This document shows, piece after piece, positions 49,422 through 50,954 of a stretch of DNA of 50,954 nt; within the stretch, counting starts at the first letter, position 1; each line of letters starts with the position of its first letter. The DNA comes from Betaproteobacteria bacterium. GTDB lineage: Bacteria; Pseudomonadota; Gammaproteobacteria; Burkholderiales; SG8-39. Both the position numbers and the translations under genes were made by a program. The DNA is taken from contig JACPYS010000060.1 in NCBI GenBank assembly GCA_016195915.1, forward strand, positions 1 to 50,954. The letters are read 5' to 3'. Under the pieces are notes generated by a model, which was not told where the DNA came from, ran no database searches, and worked only from the letters and a program-made list of their open reading frames with translations.

Positions 49422-50339
49422 CTATCCTTCGCTCAATATCGCTGCAATTCGCGCGGCGCCGCCCGCCGGATCCACGATCTCGTATCCTGCCCGGAACGAC
49501 CTGAGCCAGGTCATCTGCCGTTTCGCGAGCTGGCGGGTCGCGGCAATGCCCTTTTCGCGCAGCGCTTCGCGACTGAAGGCGCTCTCGAGGTACTCCCACA
49601 CCTGCCGGTAACCGACCGCGCGCATGCTCGGCAACGCCGCGTTCAATTCGTATCGCGTTCGCAAGGCCTTCACTTCTTCGACTAGCCCCGCCGCGAGGAG
49701 GCGGTCGAAGCGCGCAGCGATACGCTGGTGCAACTGCGCCCGGTCAGGCGGCACGATCGCAAAGGTCAGCAGCGTGAACGGCAGCGCGGGCGGCGATGCG
49801 CTTTGCAATGCCGACAGAGGGCGGCCCGTGATACGCCACACTTCAAGCGCGCGTTGAATGCGCTGCGGGTCGGTCGGCCTCAGCCGCGCGGCGCTTGCCG
49901 GATCGACCGCGGCGAGTTCAGCGTGCATCGCCGGCCAGCCGCGCACTGCAGCCTGCGTTTCGATTTCGGCGCGGATCTTCGGGTCGGCCTTCGGAAGATC
50001 GTCGAGTCCCGCAACCAGCGCGCGGTAATAGAGCATCGTGCCGCCCACCAGCAAGGGAAGCCGGCCGCGCGCGAGGATGCCTGTCACGGCGCGAATCGCA
50101 TCATTGCGAAAACGCCCCGCCGAGTAGGCTTCCGTCGGATCGACGAGGTCGATGAGATGGTGCGGCACCGCGGCGCGCTCGGCTGCGGAAGGCTTGGCCG
50201 TGCCGATATCCATGCCGCGATAGACCTGCGCCGAGTCCACCGACACGATTTCGACCGGCAGCCGCGCCGCGAGCTCGAGTGCGAGCGCGGATTTTCCGCT
50301 CGCGGTGGGACCGAGCAAGGCGACGGCGAGCCTGTTCAT
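49422..50339 (-). CDS. miaA: tRNA dimethylallyltransferase
   Basis: A 305-aa enzyme adding an isopentenyl group to A37 of tRNAs that read UNN codons. P-loop [59 protein letters not shown] and [20 protein letters not shown] are all present. It lies downstream of mutL as in many proteobacteria, but with one extra gene between. Confidence 0.96.
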   Translation of the reverse strand: MNRLAVALLGPTASGKSALALELAARLPVEIVSVDSAQVYRGMDIGTAKPSAAERAAVPHHLIDLVDPTEAYSAGRFRNDAIRAVTGILARGRLPLLVGGTMLYYRALVAGLDDLPKADPKIRAEIETQAAVRGWPAMHAELAAVDPASAARLRPTDPQRIQRALEVWRITGRPLSALQSASPPALPFTLLTFAIVPPDRAQLHQRIAARFDRLLAAGLVEEVKALRTRYELNAALPSMRAVGYRQVWEYLESAFSREALREKGIAATRQLAKRQMTWLRSFRAGYEIVDPAGGAARIAAILSEG

Positions 50340-50401
50340 ACCAGGCGAAGTCTAGCCGCTCCGCGACCTCGGATCGCGGAGCGGCGCGAAGCTGGAGAAC
50401 T

Positions 50402-50752
50402 CTATTTCTTCGCGGCGCCCTTCGCCGCCTTGTGATCGGCGTGCAGTTTTTCGCGGTCGGCCTTGCGCTTTTCCTTGTCCGCGCGCAGCTTCGCCTCGTC
50501 CGCCTTGAGCGCGCCTCTGTCGGCCTTGATCTGGTCGGCCGACGCGCCGGCTTTCTTGTCGCCTTTGAGCTTTTCGGTGTCGGCTTTGACCGCGGCGCGG
50601 TCGGCCTTCACGGCGTCGCGGTCCTTCTTCAACTGATCGCGGTCTGCCTGAATCTGCGGGCTCGGGGCCGGCTTGGCCGGAGCGGGCGTTTGTGCGTGCA
50701 CGGCGAGCGGCAGCGCGAAGGTGGAGATGAGCAATGCAATGGACGGTTTCAT
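50402..50752 (-). CDS. Secreted heptad-repeat protein of unknown function
   Basis: A 116-aa protein with signal peptide MKPSIALLISTFALPLAVHA. The mature part is a Pro-rich spacer and then about ten seven-residue units of the form (I/L/V)(K/R)(A/K)D followed by three residues, such as LKKDRDA, VKADRAA, IKADRGA and LKADEAK. This predicts one long charged helix or coiled coil. It has almost no aromatic residues. It sits between mutL and miaA on the same strand. Function unknown. Confidence 0.7.
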   Translation of the reverse strand: MKPSIALLISTFALPLAVHAQTPAPAKPAPSPQIQADRDQLKKDRDAVKADRAAVKADTEKLKGDKKAGASADQIKADRGALKADEAKLRADKEKRKADREKLHADHKAAKGAAKK

Positions 50753-50828
50753 GGTTTTTCCTCGATTGACGGACGTTTTGTCCGGGTATCGGATTCAACG
50801 CGCGGCGCGGCGGCCGGATGACCGGCAT

Positions 50829-50954
50829 CTACCGGCCGCGCAGGAACAGCTTGTCCAGATCCCCGAGCGTCAGCTGGTACCAGGTCGGACGGCCATGGTT
50901 GCAGCTGCCACTGCGCTCGGTGATCTCCATGTCGCGCAGCAGCGCGTTCATCTC
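50829..50954 (-). CDS. mutL: DNA mismatch repair protein MutL, C-terminal end (partial)
   Basis: The last 41 codons of a gene running in from the right edge. [20 protein letters not shown] followed by LRGR and the stop is the MutL C-terminus; the CxHGRP motif helps bind the metal of the latent endonuclease in MutL proteins. The presence of this motif suggests an endonuclease-type MutL. Upstream coding lies outside the window. Confidence 0.88.
   Translation of the reverse strand, partial: EMNALLRDMEITERSGSCNHGRPTWYQLTLGDLDKLFLRGR

Overview
The window comes from a GC-rich Gram-negative bacterium, most likely a betaproteobacterium of Burkholderiales type. Supporting signs are two Bug/TctC-type binding proteins and a TctA/TctB pair, the lpxK-Trm112-kdsB-adk lipid A/KDO cluster, exbBD, mutL/miaA, a haloacid dehalogenase, and dense overlapping coding. 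No rRNA, tRNA, CRISPR array, insertion sequence or prophage gene was recognised. One lost start codon and one single-base frameshift are compatible with a draft or metagenomic sequence.

Region 1 (1-7.2 kb) is accessory DNA. Its centre is a complete diversity-generating retroelement (DGR) at 2.07-5.84 kb. It holds a target gene for a membrane Ser/Thr kinase with a C-terminal formylglycine-generating-enzyme (FGE, C-type-lectin-like) domain, a variable repeat (VR) at the end of that gene, an Avd-type four-helix accessory gene, a DGR-type reverse transcriptase, and a template repeat (TR) that starts inside the last codons of the reverse transcriptase. TR and VR align over 63 bp with six mismatches. 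All six are at template adenines and all lie in five AAC codons. Flanking the DGR are a VapB-like/PIN toxin-antitoxin (TA) pair, a decayed 221-bp copy of part of the kinase gene, a HigB/HigA pair with a palindromic operator inside its promoter, a DUF2442-like HTH gene with its own palindromic operator, and a truncated Uma2-like ORF.

Region 2 (7.2-33.6 kb) is chromosomal backbone. It runs: DAHP synthase; a GT39 glycosyltransferase with a UbiA/DPPR-synthase-like prenyltransferase; a cyclic-nucleotide-binding protein; a seven-gene ArsS-type radical SAM cluster; a tctBAC transport operon; RidA, response regulator and dehalogenase; an ECF sigma/anti-sigma pair; PduO-type adenosyltransferase; an ACT protein and a 53-aa Cys-rich protein; xseA; exbB-exbD-lpxK-Trm112-kdsB-adk; and the H+-pyrophosphatase hppA. 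Between xseA and exbB is a palindrome of two perfect DnaA boxes.

Region 3 (33.6-35.6 kb) is a second accessory patch. It has brnT/brnA, a very short RelE-like toxin and an XRE antitoxin stacked end to end, then an SRPBCC gene broken by a one-base frameshift.

Region 4 (35.7-51 kb) holds gamma-glutamyltransferase, a four-gene 2-oxoacid:ferredoxin oxidoreductase operon whose last gene fuses a GltD-like flavoprotein to a ferredoxin domain, gluconokinase with 6-phosphogluconate dehydrogenase, a solitary TctC protein, an adenylate-cyclase/TPR protein, pirin, amidohydrolase, a carboxymuconolactone-decarboxylase-like protein, a ParA-like ATPase, miaA, a heptad-repeat secreted protein, and the 3' end of mutL.

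The main result is the DGR. It would rewrite the predicted extracytoplasmic sensor end of a transmembrane protein kinase, so the cell could vary what its kinase senses while keeping the signalling domain constant.
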